Origin: an uncultured Lachnospiraceae bacterium
Lineage (GTDB): Bacteria; Bacillota; Clostridia; Lachnospirales; Lachnospiraceae
Direction of reading: 5' to 3'
DNA length: 14,828 nt
Assembly (NCBI GenBank): GCA_934402515.1
Contig: CAKRTZ010000052.1
Coordinates: 1-14,828, forward strand
Shown: piece by piece, positions 1 to 7,962 of the stretch
How the letters are laid out: each line of letters starts with the position of its first letter
Position numbering within the stretch: position 1 is the stretch's first letter
The notes under the pieces: model-generated
Told to the model about the DNA's origin: nothing
Seen by the model: the letters and a program-made list of their open reading frames with translations, nothing else
Database searches by the model: none
Made by a program: the position numbers and the translations under genes

Positions 1-73
1 GGGTGTGGCTCAGCTTGGCTAGAGCGCCTGGTTTGGGACCAGGAGGTCGCAGGTTCGAATCCTGTCACCCCGA
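1..73 (+). tRNA. tRNA-Pro (TGG), first two bases outside the window
   Basis: The anticodon arm CCTGG-TTTGGGA-CCAGG gives anticodon TGG, read for proline. The T arm GCAGG-TTCGAAT-CCTGT and the acceptor 3' strand CACCCCG with discriminator A73 are complete. The matching 5' strand should be CGGGGTG but the window starts at GGGTG, so two bases are missing. CCA is not encoded. It is the first gene of a tandem tRNA array. Confidence 0.95.
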
Positions 74-89
74 TTTTAACTTAACACTT

Positions 90-160
90 GCGGGTGTAGT
101 TCAATGGTAGAACACCAGCCTTCCAAGCTGGATACGTGGGTTCGATTCCCATCACCCGCT
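90..160 (+). tRNA. tRNA-Gly (TCC)
   Basis: The acceptor stem pairs GCGGGTG with CACCCGC, discriminator T. The anticodon arm CCAGC-CTTCCAA-GCTGG gives anticodon TCC. The T arm is GTGGG-TTCGATT-CCCAT. At 71 nt it has the short D loop usual for tRNA-Gly. CCA is not encoded. Confidence 0.96.
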
Positions 161-184
161 CTCGGTTATGTCTAACCGTAAGCT

Positions 185-258
<74 letters not shown>

Positions 259-286
259 TTGAGACGAGAGTCTCTCAAGTCAATAT

Positions 287-361
<75 letters not shown>

Positions 362-399
362 CTTTTGGTATTTACCAAGGGCAAGCTTGGTGTTGTTGA

Positions 400-471
400 T
401 GGGCTATCGCCAAGCGGTAAGGCACAGGACTTTGACTCCTGCATTCACCAGTTCGAATCTGGTTAGCCCAG
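400..471 (+). tRNA. tRNA-Gln (TTG)
   Basis: The acceptor stem pairs TGGGCTA with TAGCCCA, discriminator G. The anticodon arm CAGGA-CTTTGAC-TCCTG gives anticodon TTG. The T arm is CCAG-TTCGAAT-CTGG. The U1:A72 first pair is typical of glutamine tRNAs. CCA is not encoded. Confidence 0.96.
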
Positions 472-488
472 TTTCTATAATTTCATAT

Positions 489-561
489 GGGGTATTAGCT
501 CAGTCGGTAGAGCACTTGACTTTTAATCAAGTTGTCCGGGGTTCGAATCCCCGATGCCTCA
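489..561 (+). tRNA. tRNA-Lys (TTT)
   Basis: The acceptor stem pairs GGGGTAT with ATGCCTC (two G-U pairs), discriminator A. The anticodon arm CTTGA-CTTTTAA-TCAAG gives anticodon TTT. The T arm is CGGGG-TTCGAAT-CCCCG. It is the last gene of the array; an intrinsic terminator begins 12 bases downstream. CCA is not encoded. Confidence 0.96.
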
Positions 562-573
562 CTACTTTAAAAC

Positions 574-613
574 AGCGGAAAGCTTGTAGAAATCAAGTTT
601 TCCGCTATTTTTT
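574..613 (+). terminator. Intrinsic terminator of the tRNA array
   Basis: A 13-bp stem, 574-586 with 594-606 (one G-U pair), a 7-base loop and a T run at 608-613 directly after the tRNA-Lys gene. This is a classic Rho-independent terminator. Confidence 0.93.
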
Positions 614-753
614 GGGTAAGTGCCCTGAAAGGGTAAAAAGGATGAAAATAAATTCGATAGCAGTGGGGGTGTCCCATGTGATGGCCGCGCTGATTAAAGT
701 GGCTTCCCGGAAAACAGACCGAGTTGGCTATGAGAAAAGGAAAGGAGAAAACG
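614..753 (+). other. Leader region before the MATE gene, with a possible 46-codon upstream ORF
   Basis: There are 140 bases between the array terminator and the MATE start, with no convincing -35/-10 pair. A 46-codon frame (ATG 642, stop ending 782) has an SD-like AAGGG at 629-633 placed 8 bases upstream, and it overlaps the MATE start by 29 bases. Its product resembles no family I know. A small stem CCCT-GAA-AGGG lies near 623-633. The ORF could be a leader peptide or chance. Confidence 0.25.
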
Positions 754-2115
754 ATGGAACAACAAAAACTACAGGAAAATAAAATGGGTGTGATGCCACT
801 GGGCAAGTTGATCATCACCATGTCTTTACCCATTATGCTGTCCATGTTGGTACAGGCTCTTTATAATATAGTAGATAGTATTTTTGTGGCGAGAATCAGT
901 GAGAATGCATTGACGGCAGTTTCTATGGCTTTCCCGATTCAGAACCTGATGATTGCCGTGGCATCCGGCACCGCAGTAGGTGTCAATGCCCTCTTATCCC
1001 GGGCACTTGGTGCAAAAAAATATGATCGCGTTAATAAAATTGCAGAGAGTGCAGTCATGCTTGCATTCCTAAGCTATGTTGTATTTTTGCTGATTGGAAT
1101 TTTCGGAGCCCGTGCATTTTTTGCCACACAGACTGACATCGAGGAAATTGTGGAGAGCGGAACCATTTATGTGACGATCTGCTGTTGCCTGTCTATCGGT
1201 TGCTTTTTCCAGATTATGTTTGAACGGATGCTCCAGGCTACCGGCCGGACGGTATATACCATGATTACCCAGGGAACCGGAGCAATTATCAATATCATTC
1301 TCGACCCGATTCTGATTTTTGGTCTGTTAGGAATGCCCCGCATGGGCGTTGCCGGTGCGGCACTTGCTACGGTTATCGGACAGATTGTGGCAGGTATTAT
1401 GGCAATGATCTTAAACCACAGAAAAAATGTGGAAGTGTATATTCATATGAAGGGTTTCCGCCCCGAGGGATGTCTGATTGGAGAAATTTATAAAATCGGT
1501 GTTCCTTCTATCATCATGATGGCGATCGGTTCCGTTATGAACTTTGGAATGAATCAGATTCTGTTGACCTTTTCTTCCACTGCAACGGCGGTGTTTGGTG
1601 TTTATTTCAAACTGCAAAGCTTTATTTTCATGCCGGTGTTTGGTTTAAATAACGGAATCATTCCTATCATTGCATACAATTACGGAGCAGAGAATCGTAA
1701 GCGTGTCACCGGAGCGGTAAAACATGGTCTTGTCTATGCAGTGACAATTATGACCATTGGCTTCCTGCTGTTTCAGCTCATTCCGGAGCAGCTGCTGCTT
1801 TTGTTTGATGCTTCGGAGACGATGCTGTCCATCGGTGTACCGGCATTGCGGATTATCAGTGTGCATTTCTTTATGGCCGCTTTTGGTATCGCCTGCGGAA
1901 GCATTTTCCAGGCATTGGGATATGCTGTATACAGTATGATCATTTCCATTGCCAGACAGCTGGTGGTGCTGCTTCCGGTTGCGTATTTTCTGGCACAGTT
2001 CGGGAATCTGAATCTGGTATGGTGGTGCTTCCCTATTGCAGAAGTGGTATCCCTGATTATGACAATCATTTTTCTGGTACATGTGAATCGGACTGTTATA
2101 TCGAAAATTGGATAA
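754..2115 (+). CDS. MATE family efflux transporter
   Basis: This encodes a 453-aa integral membrane protein of the multidrug and toxic compound extrusion family, which exports cationic drugs or metabolites in exchange for Na+ or H+. Family length is usually 440-460 aa. The N-terminal part (about residues 15-45) has the family pattern P-I-M-L-S-M-L-V-Q-A-L-Y-N-I-V-D-S-I-F, followed by about 12 hydrophobic segments. The internal pseudo-repeat shows as N-I-I-L-D-P-I-L-I-F-G near residue 185 and Y-N-Y-G-A-E-N in the second half. The start at 754 has GGAG 6 bases upstream; an in-frame TTG at 724 lacks such a site. The gene sits alone between two tRNA units. Affiliation to DinF, NorM or MepA subgroups and the substrate cannot be told from sequence reading alone. 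Confidence 0.92.
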   Translation: MEQQKLQENKMGVMPLGKLIITMSLPIMLSMLVQALYNIVDSIFVARISENALTAVSMAFPIQNLMIAVASGTAVGVNALLSRALGAKKYDRVNKIAESAVMLAFLSYVVFLLIGIFGARAFFATQTDIEEIVESGTIYVTICCCLSIGCFFQIMFERMLQATGRTVYTMITQGTGAIINIILDPILIFGLLGMPRMGVAGAALATVIGQIVAGIMAMILNHRKNVEVYIHMKGFRPEGCLIGEIYKIGVPSIIMMAIGSVMNFGMNQILLTFSSTATAVFGVYFKLQSFIFMPVFGLNNGIIPIIAYNYGAENRKRVTGAVKHGLVYAVTIMTIGFLLFQLIPEQLLLLFDASETMLSIGVPALRIISVHFFMAAFGIACGSIFQALGYAVYSMIISIARQLVVLLPVAYFLAQFGNLNLVWWCFPIAEVVSLIMTIIFLVHVNRTVISKIG

Positions 2116-2170
2116 ATTCCTTTACAACAGTCCCGATTCTATGCTATGATTCCTTAGTCGGTATAGACAG

Positions 2171-2250
2171 GCGGTTATGGCGGAATTGGCAGACGCGCCA
2201 GATTTAGGTTCTGGTGGGAGACCGTGCAGGTTCAAGTCCTGTTAACCGCA
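2171..2250 (+). tRNA. tRNA-Leu (TAG)
   Basis: The acceptor stem pairs GCGGTTA with TAACCGC, discriminator A2250. The anticodon arm CCAGA-TTTAGGT-TCTGG gives anticodon TAG. A class II variable arm lies between the anticodon and T arms, as expected for leucine, and the T arm is CAGG-TTCAAGT-CCTG. It is separated from the main array by the MATE gene. CCA is not encoded. Confidence 0.96.
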
Positions 2251-2253
2251 GAG

Positions 2254-2292
2254 AAAAGACCATTACTCTTTCAAAGGGTAGTGGTCTTTTTT
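2254..2292 (+). terminator. Intrinsic terminator after tRNA-Leu
   Basis: A long A-start/T-end hairpin: 2254-2269 pairs with 2275-2290 (two G-U pairs) around a short loop, and the T run at 2287-2292 follows. It ends transcription of tRNA-Leu, and probably of MATE plus tRNA-Leu. Confidence 0.9.
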
Positions 2293-2436
2293 GTCATTAC
2301 CATTATAGAGTTAGCTTACATGCACAAAGAAATGTTTAAAATCGGAATACAAACGAGTGAATTTGTCGCTTGCAAAAGGACTTTTTTTGAGTAAAATAAC
2401 TTGATAGGTGAAAATGAGTGTATATTCAATTTGTTT

Positions 2437-2466
2437 TTGGCATTTATGAACAATTCATGTTATGAT
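2437..2466 (+). promoter_or_regulatory. Sigma-A-type promoter of the YhgE module with overlapping inverted repeats
   Basis: The -35 box TTGGCA (2437-2442) and -10 box TATGAT (2461-2466) each match consensus at 5 of 6 bases, with an 18-base spacer, and TG at 2458-2459 makes an extended -10. Two small inverted repeats overlap it: ATGAA-CAA-TTCAT (2446-2458) in the spacer and TTATG-ATATA-CATAA (2460-2474) over the -10. They could be operator half-sites, but the region is AT-rich. The bases 2293-2436 before it hold nothing else I can support. Confidence 0.7.
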
Positions 2467-2513
2467 ATACATAAGTTTCCTATACAAACTGATCATTTAT
2501 GAGGTGTTTTTGA

Positions 2514-4736
2514 GTGAAAAACATTTTTGCAATTTTTCGAGATGATATCAAAGGCTTATCCAGAAATATTTTAGCATTGATTATTGCACTGGGATTGTGT
2601 ATTCTGCCATCTTTATATGCCTGGTTTAACATTTATTCCAACTGGGATCCCTATGCAAATACATCAAATGTACCCATTGCCGTAGTGTCTGAGGATGCAG
2701 GATATGAGAAGGATGATGGAACCTTTGTGAACATGGGTGACCAGGTGTTAGACAATCTCCATGAGAATACCAGTCTTGGCTGGGCTTTCCCGGCTACGGC
2801 CCAGGAGGCCATTGATGGAGTTTACAGTGGAGAGTATTACGCTGCTCTGGTAATGGGAGAGGACTTCAGTTCCAGCATGTACAACTGCATTGCCAACGGA
2901 ATGGAGCATCCGAAGATTACTTATTATGAGAATCAGAAAAAGAATGCCATTGCCACGAAGATTACCGACACCGGTTCTTCCACTTTACAGGCAAGCATTA
3001 ATGAAGAGTTTATTGATGTGGTGGTGACCACGCTTTCCGAGAGCATTGACGAGTTGGCTGGCGAGGAAGGAGAAGGCAGTGTCATTGATGATTTGATGAG
3101 TCAGCTCCGCCGGGTTGAAGACAATCTGGTAGCCTATGACGGACTGCTGGATTCCTTTATGGATTGCAACGAATCTCTGTCTGACACGGTTCTTAGCATG
3201 AAAGATTTGATTCCGAAACTGAATGCGGCGATTACCAACAGTGTCAATGGTATCAATAAGGCATCTTCTCAGGCAAAAGATTTGGCATCCGGTGTGGTAA
3301 ACAGTGCGGCATCCACCGCTAATACCATGATCGGAACCAGTTTAAATGCCATGGCAGTGGCTGTAACTGCCACCAACAATGCATTAAATGCGGCTCAGAC
3401 TTCTGCAAAAACCGGAACCGTATCACCGGAGCTTGGAAAAAATCTCAATGAAGCTTCCCAAAGTCTGGGAACCATTGCAACCAACGCCGATAAGGTAGTA
3501 GATACCATCAATGGCTTGAGCGACAGTCAGAAGGATTTACTGTCTCAGGCGGGGGTGGATGTGGATGACCTGAAAAAAACAGCAGAGGCTGCATCCAAAA
3601 CAGCAAAAGCAGCACAGACAGCCACCTCAAAGGCAGCTACTACCGCCAGCAAGGTGGATGATAAAGTAGAAACCGTGACAGGAACCCTGTCCGAGATTAA
3701 CAAGCAGATTGTCAGCACTGCCGTGGACGAGGCAGTGGCACAGCTTCCGAATTTTAACCAGAAGGTTTATGCGGATCTCTCCAAGAAAGTAATGGAAACT
3801 GCCGGTGATGTGAACAGCTCCGTGCAGAGCATCCCTTCCAATGTGAAAGCATCCACCGTGGATGTGACGGGAATGGACACGGTGCTGGATGGTGTGAGCC
3901 AGTCCTTACTGGCGGGCAATACGGCACTGCTGAATTCCAAAGCAATTTTAAATACCACCACAGAGCGTCTGGATTCTATTCTTGACCAGATTGATGCTGT
4001 GGAAGGGGATGAAAAATACGAGAAATTTATGGAGATTATGCAGAAAGAACCTGCATTGTACGGGGAATTTCTTTCCCAGCCGGTAACCGTAGTGACCGAG
4101 CCGGTTTATGAAACCGCCAACTACGGTTCTGCAGTAACTCCTTTCTATACCACACTGGCACTCTGGGTAGGAGGAATTTTCCTGGTATCCCTCATGCGGG
4201 TAAAGGTAAACAGGAAAAATGAGTACAAGGACGCAAAGGACTGGGAGCTGTTTTTTGGACGTTATGTATTGTTCTTTCTTATGGGACAGCTGCAATCTTT
4301 CATTTGTGTCTGGGGCGATATCCATATTTTAGGTGTCCAGTGTTTAGAGCCTGGCAAGTTTTATCTGGCAGGGGCGGTGATCAGCTTTACCTTTACCCTG
4401 TTGATTTATACGTTGACCGTATCCTTTGGGGATATCGGGAAGGCAGCCGTGGTGGTTATTGTGGTGATCCAGATTGCAGGTTCCAGCGGAACTTACCCCA
4501 TCGAGATTCTGCCCAGTATTTTCCAGTCCATTTATACCTTCTTCCCGTTCCCTTATGCGATTAACGCAATCCGTGAGACCGTGAGCGGCATGTACGAAAG
4601 CGATTTCTGGAAATACCTGGGAGATTTAATGATTTTCGTGGCAGCCTCCCTTGCCGTGGGACTGGTCATCCGTGTCCCCTTCATGAAAGTCAACCACTAC
4701 ATCGAGAAACGTATGGAAGATACAGGCTTAATGTAA
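2514..4736 (+). CDS. YhgE/Pip domain membrane protein (longer paralogue)
   Basis: A 740-aa protein of the YhgE/Pip family, which includes Lactococcus phage infection protein Pip and is related to EsaA/YueB of type VII secretion. The N-terminal domain has one membrane segment (about residues 20-37), then Y-A-W-F-N-I and N-W-D-P-Y, and an extracytoplasmic domain with D-G-V-Y-S-G-E-Y-Y-A-A-L. Residues about 190-510 are an Ala/Ser/Thr-rich, probably helical stalk. After Y-G-S-A-V-T-P-F-Y (about 537-545), a C-terminal ABC-2-like block of 5-6 membrane segments runs to the end. The GTG start has GAGGTG 7 bases upstream and a good promoter lies 48 bases before it. The natural role is not established; phage adsorption and export of envelope or surface material are the family precedents. 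Annotated from motifs only. Confidence 0.9.
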   Translation: MKNIFAIFRDDIKGLSRNILALIIALGLCILPSLYAWFNIYSNWDPYANTSNVPIAVVSEDAGYEKDDGTFVNMGDQVLDNLHENTSLGWAFPATAQEAIDGVYSGEYYAALVMGEDFSSSMYNCIANGMEHPKITYYENQKKNAIATKITDTGSSTLQASINEEFIDVVVTTLSESIDELAGEEGEGSVIDDLMSQLRRVEDNLVAYDGLLDSFMDCNESLSDTVLSMKDLIPKLNAAITNSVNGINKASSQAKDLASGVVNSAASTANTMIGTSLNAMAVAVTATNNALNAAQTSAKTGTVSPELGKNLNEASQSLGTIATNADKVVDTINGLSDSQKDLLSQAGVDVDDLKKTAEAASKTAKAAQTATSKAATTASKVDDKVETVTGTLSEINKQIVSTAVDEAVAQLPNFNQKVYADLSKKVMETAGDVNSSVQSIPSNVKASTVDVTGMDTVLDGVSQSLLAGNTALLNSKAILNTTTERLDSILDQIDAVEGDEKYEKFMEIMQKEPALYGEFLSQPVTVVTEPVYETANYGSAVTPFYTTLALWVGGIFLVSLMRVKVNRKNEYKDAKDWELFFGRYVLFFLMGQLQSFICVWGDIHILGVQCLEPGKFYLAGAVISFTFTLLIYTLTVSFGDIGKAAVVVIVVIQIAGSSGTYPIEILPSIFQSIYTFFPFPYAINAIRETVSGMYESDFWKYLGDLMIFVAASLAVGLVIRVPFMKVNHYIEKRMEDTGLM

Positions 4737-4756
4737 TTTTAAAGTGAGGATTTTAT

Positions 4757-5428
4757 ATGGAACAAACTCAATCCACAGAAAAAATTCTTGAATATCAGCA
4801 GGAAATGCATGAGAAAAACCAGAAACGGATTAAATACGGCATCCGCTGTGTTCTGATTATCCCACTGATTTTTATGGCAGTCATGTTTGCCTTAGACAGT
4901 AATAAAGTGGTCTTTCTGGTGCTTTGGATTGTATCCCTCTTTGCCATCTCCATCTATCTGATTGTGGTGGAATACAGCGATTATCAGGCTCAGATGAAAC
5001 TCAGCGAACTTGGCATCAAAAAAGATGACGAGATTCAGGGACTGATTACAGAGCCCCCTGTGGTGGAGAAGGTGATCCGCAACAGTGGACTTCTGGATTC
5101 CCAGGCAGCCCAGCCCATGCTTCAGGTTCTGGAGGATCTGGAGACGGAATCTGCAGAACGAAATGCCGGCCGGGCATCCGACAATGAGGACATCATCGAC
5201 AAAGAAGTAGTTGACCAGGCATTTGCCACAGAGGCAGCCAATGAACAGCTGGAACAGATGGAGGCAGAACTGGTGGACAGCATCAAGCGCTACGTGCAGG
5301 CACTGGGCAGCCAGGCAGTGGCACAGAGCCAGCAGCAGGCGGCAAGCGGAACGAAAAAAGACGCACAGGCCTATATTGAAATGCGCAGGGCAAAAGCATT
5401 GGAAAAGCAGGAGAGAGAACATAAATGA
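4757..5428 (+). CDS. Two-TM protein with acidic helical tail, between YhgE paralogues
   Basis: I do not recognise a named family. The 223-aa product has a charged N-terminus with K-R-I-K at 23-26, two hydrophobic segments (about 29-46 and 51-71) joined by a short loop, and a long hydrophilic tail (72-223) rich in Glu, Ala and Gln. The tail includes a coiled-coil-like stretch (about 150-180) and a Lys/Arg/Glu-rich end. By the positive-inside rule both ends face the cytosol. The SD is GTGAGGA, with ATG 4757 following 20 bases after the upstream stop. Its stop overlaps the next start as ATGA, so translation is probably coupled. The inferred role is an accessory or cytosolic scaffold subunit for the flanking YhgE/Pip proteins. 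Confidence 0.82.
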   Translation: MEQTQSTEKILEYQQEMHEKNQKRIKYGIRCVLIIPLIFMAVMFALDSNKVVFLVLWIVSLFAISIYLIVVEYSDYQAQMKLSELGIKKDDEIQGLITEPPVVEKVIRNSGLLDSQAAQPMLQVLEDLETESAERNAGRASDNEDIIDKEVVDQAFATEAANEQLEQMEAELVDSIKRYVQALGSQAVAQSQQQAASGTKKDAQAYIEMRRAKALEKQEREHK

Positions 5429-7179
5429 AAAACATCTTTGCTGTCTTTGTGACGGATTATAAAAGAATAAAAACCAATGTGGTTGCCATTGTGGTTATTT
5501 TAGGACTGACTGTTTTACCCTGCCTGTATGCATGGTTTAATATTTTGTCCAACTGGGATCCCTACGGACCGGAAGCCACTTCCCGTCTGAAAGTGGCAGT
5601 TGCCTCCGACGATGTGGGTGCCAATATTGAAGATGCCTATTTTAATATGGGTGATTCCGTAGTTGAGGCATTGCAGTCCAATACCACCATTGGCTGGGTA
5701 TTTACCGATACTACCCAGGAGGCGATTGACGGTGTCTACAGTGGAGAGTATTATGCGGCACTGGTGATTCCGGAGAACTTCACCGAGGGATTTGTCAGCG
5801 TGCTGACCCAGGATATCGAGCATCCCGAAATTATTTATTATGAAAATGAAAAGAAAAACGCCATCGCACCGAAGATTACCGGCAAGGCCAAAACTGCAGT
5901 GCAGCGTCAGGTGAATGCAACCTTTATCAGCACTCTGGCAGAAACCCTGACCAAGGTATCCGGCACGATTATGAATTCTGACAGTGCATCGGAGCTAGGT
6001 ATTACCGACGCCGGTTCCTTAGTGGATGTGCTGATTGAAAAGCTGAACAGCGTGATGACGGAAGTGGAGAGCTTTGAAACTCTGGTGGATTCCTTCATTA
6101 TGATCACCGATTCCGTTTCCGCAACCTCCGAGGTGGCAGGAGAGTCCACTACTGCGGAGGATGCCATCAAAAACGGACAGAGTGCCATTTCTCAGGCACA
6201 GGGCGCATTAAACAGCGGTATCGTAGGAAAATTGGGAATTGCCCAGTCCCTTTCCGCATCCTTAAGCAGTATGCAGAGTTTGTTGAAATCTGTGTCCTCC
6301 ACTTATGCAGATATGCAGGAGGATTTAGACCAGTTCAATGCCAGCATTGAAACCATGGGAATCAATCTCCATGAAACCAAGGACTTGATTACCGACATGA
6401 AATCCCAGTTACAGGATACCGTAGATACGCTTACGGAACTGCGGGATGGAGACGGCTATCAGGTCTTGATGGAACTGTTGAGTACGGATCCGGACACCAT
6501 CGGAAGCTTTATGTCCGCTCCGGTAGAGATTGAGACAGAGGCAATTTATCCCATTGATTATTACGGCTCGGCTATGTCCCCCTTCTATTCCGTGCTTGCC
6601 ATCTGGGTAGGTTCCTTGATTCTGGTGGCAATCATTCATGTGGGAGTCAAACCTCTTCCCGGTGTGGGAAAAGTAAAACCTGCCGAATCCTATGTGGGAC
6701 GATACCTGACATTCTTCCTGATTGGTCAGGCGCAGGCTCTTTTGACGGTATTGGGTGATTTGTATTATGTGGGCATCCAGTGCCTGCATCCCTTTAAGTT
6801 CTGGCTGGCAGCCTCCATGGCAAGCTTTGTCTTTACTTTATTGATTTATTCCCTGACCGTCGCTTTCGGAAACATCGGTGAGGCACTGGCGGTTGTGATT
6901 ATGGTAATTCAGGTGGCAGGTGCCGGTGGTACATTCCCGGTTCAGACACTGCCCCAGATCTATCAGGATATTTACAAATTCCTGCCTTTCCCTTATGCCA
7001 TGGATGCCATGCGTGAGTGCGTAGCGGGCATGTACGATAACTATTACTGGGAGTGCATCGGCAAACTGGCACTCTATATTCCGGTTTCTGTAGTGATTGG
7101 TCTGATTTGCGGAAAGCCTTTCGTGAAGATGAACGAACGCATCGAGGAAAACAAGGAAGATTCCGGAGTTATGGTTTAA
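5425..7179 (+). CDS. YhgE/Pip domain membrane protein (shorter paralogue)
   Basis: A 584-aa paralogue of the 740-aa protein upstream. The shared N-terminal pattern is M-K-N-I-F-A-V-F, a membrane segment (about 15-35), Y-A-W-F-N-I and N-W-D-P-Y, then Q-E-A-I-D-G-V-Y-S-G-E-Y-Y-A-A-L and E-N-E-K-K-N-A-I-A-P-K-I. The C-terminal block begins at Y-G-S-A-M-S-P-F-Y (about 380-389) and has 5-6 membrane segments, with F-P-F-P-Y-A-M-D-A-M-R-E near the end as in the paralogue. The central stalk is about 150 residues shorter and much less Ala/Thr-rich. The ATG overlaps the upstream stop by four bases (ATGA) with AGGAGAGA 8 bases before it. The pair suggests an ancient tandem duplication and perhaps a heteromeric complex; function is inferred only. 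Confidence 0.9.
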   Translation: MKNIFAVFVTDYKRIKTNVVAIVVILGLTVLPCLYAWFNILSNWDPYGPEATSRLKVAVASDDVGANIEDAYFNMGDSVVEALQSNTTIGWVFTDTTQEAIDGVYSGEYYAALVIPENFTEGFVSVLTQDIEHPEIIYYENEKKNAIAPKITGKAKTAVQRQVNATFISTLAETLTKVSGTIMNSDSASELGITDAGSLVDVLIEKLNSVMTEVESFETLVDSFIMITDSVSATSEVAGESTTAEDAIKNGQSAISQAQGALNSGIVGKLGIAQSLSASLSSMQSLLKSVSSTYADMQEDLDQFNASIETMGINLHETKDLITDMKSQLQDTVDTLTELRDGDGYQVLMELLSTDPDTIGSFMSAPVEIETEAIYPIDYYGSAMSPFYSVLAIWVGSLILVAIIHVGVKPLPGVGKVKPAESYVGRYLTFFLIGQAQALLTVLGDLYYVGIQCLHPFKFWLAASMASFVFTLLIYSLTVAFGNIGEALAVVIMVIQVAGAGGTFPVQTLPQIYQDIYKFLPFPYAMDAMRECVAGMYDNYYWECIGKLALYIPVSVVIGLICGKPFVKMNERIEENKEDSGVMV

Positions 7180-7245
7180 TGTTTCAGGAGTCATCAGCAC
7201 TATGCTGTTTGTACTTATAGAAAAAAGAAGAAAGGAAGTGTTCAA
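7180..7245 (+). other. Junction between the YhgE module and the atp operon
   Basis: Sixty-six bases with only a weak hairpin, CAGCA-CTA-TGCTG (7195-7207), not followed by a real T run. I see no -35/-10 pair of quality; TATGCT at 7201-7206 has no partner. An SD, AGAAAGGAAG, precedes atpB. Either read-through from the YhgE promoter feeds the atp genes or a weak promoter is present that I cannot recognise. Confidence 0.45.
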
Positions 7246-7932
7246 ATGGGAAATATGGGTGATGCTCTTGTTGAAGAGCTGAATGTCGAAACCGTGTTTA
7301 CCATACCGATTTTCGGTGGAATCCCCATTTCAGAATCAGTGGTCGTGACCTGGATTATCATGGCAGCCCTGCTGCTGTTATCTCTGTGGCTTACCCATGG
7401 GCTAAAGACGCAGAACATCACGAAACGACAGGCATTTGCTGAATTCGTGGTCACCAAGCTGAATGGAATGGTGGAGAACATGATCGGAGAGGAGGGCAAA
7501 AAATATGTCCCTTATCTGACCACGGTTCTGGTGTACATAGGCTTTGCCAACCTGATCGGTTATTTCGGCATGAAGCCCCCCACAAAGGATGTGAATGTAA
7601 CGGCTGCACTGGCAATTATGAGTATTATACTCATCGAGGCAGCAGGTATCCGTGCCAAAGGTCTCAAAGGCTGGGGAAAATCATTTGCACAGCCAATTGC
7701 GATTGTGGCACCTCTTAATGTGCTGGAGATTATTATCCGACCGCTTTCATTGTGTATGCGACTGTTCGGAAACGTACTGGGAGCATTCGTCATTATGAAA
7801 TTGATTGAAAATATTCTTCCGGCAGTTCTGCCTATTCCGTTTAGCTTGTATTTTGACTTGTTTGACGGATTAATTCAGGCATATGTATTTGTATTTTTAA
7901 CATCATTATTTATCAAAGAGGCAATTGAGTAA
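7246..7932 (+). CDS. atpB: F1Fo ATP synthase subunit a
   Basis: The membrane stator subunit that forms the two ion half-channels against the c ring. The 228-aa product has about five to six membrane helices. Key family residues are visible: the essential arginine in M-R-L-F-G-N (Arg172), the P-T-K-D-V-N-V-T-A-A-L-A block (about 109-120), and the C-terminal L-I-Q-A-Y-V-F-V-F-L-T-S-L-F with Gln211. It is the first gene of the atp operon and no atpI precedes it. AGGAAG lies 7 bases upstream of ATG 7246, and atpE follows after 30 bases. Length is typical of the short clostridial form. Confidence 0.97.
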   Translation: MGNMGDALVEELNVETVFTIPIFGGIPISESVVVTWIIMAALLLLSLWLTHGLKTQNITKRQAFAEFVVTKLNGMVENMIGEEGKKYVPYLTTVLVYIGFANLIGYFGMKPPTKDVNVTAALAIMSIILIEAAGIRAKGLKGWGKSFAQPIAIVAPLNVLEIIIRPLSLCMRLFGNVLGAFVIMKLIENILPAVLPIPFSLYFDLFDGLIQAYVFVFLTSLFIKEAIE

Positions 7933-7962
7933 AAAGTTCAGTAGAAAAAGGAGAAAAACACT

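Noticed and set aside
1645..2082. Long antisense frames opposite the MATE gene
   Set aside because: Shadow frames: no ribosome binding site and no family pattern, and the sense strand encodes a clear transporter.
754..2250. Mobile or integrative insertion of the MATE gene into the tRNA cluster
   Set aside because: No integrase, direct repeats of a tRNA end, or transposase is seen; composition resembles the neighbours.
3948..4325. Antisense frames opposite the first YhgE gene
   Set aside because: No SD, Cys/His-rich meaningless composition, complementary to a conserved membrane domain.
2514..7179. Type VII secretion (Ess/Yuk) locus
   Set aside because: Only the distant EsaA-like relationship of YhgE is present; no WXG100 proteins, EssB or FtsK/SpoIIIE-type ATPase is encoded here.
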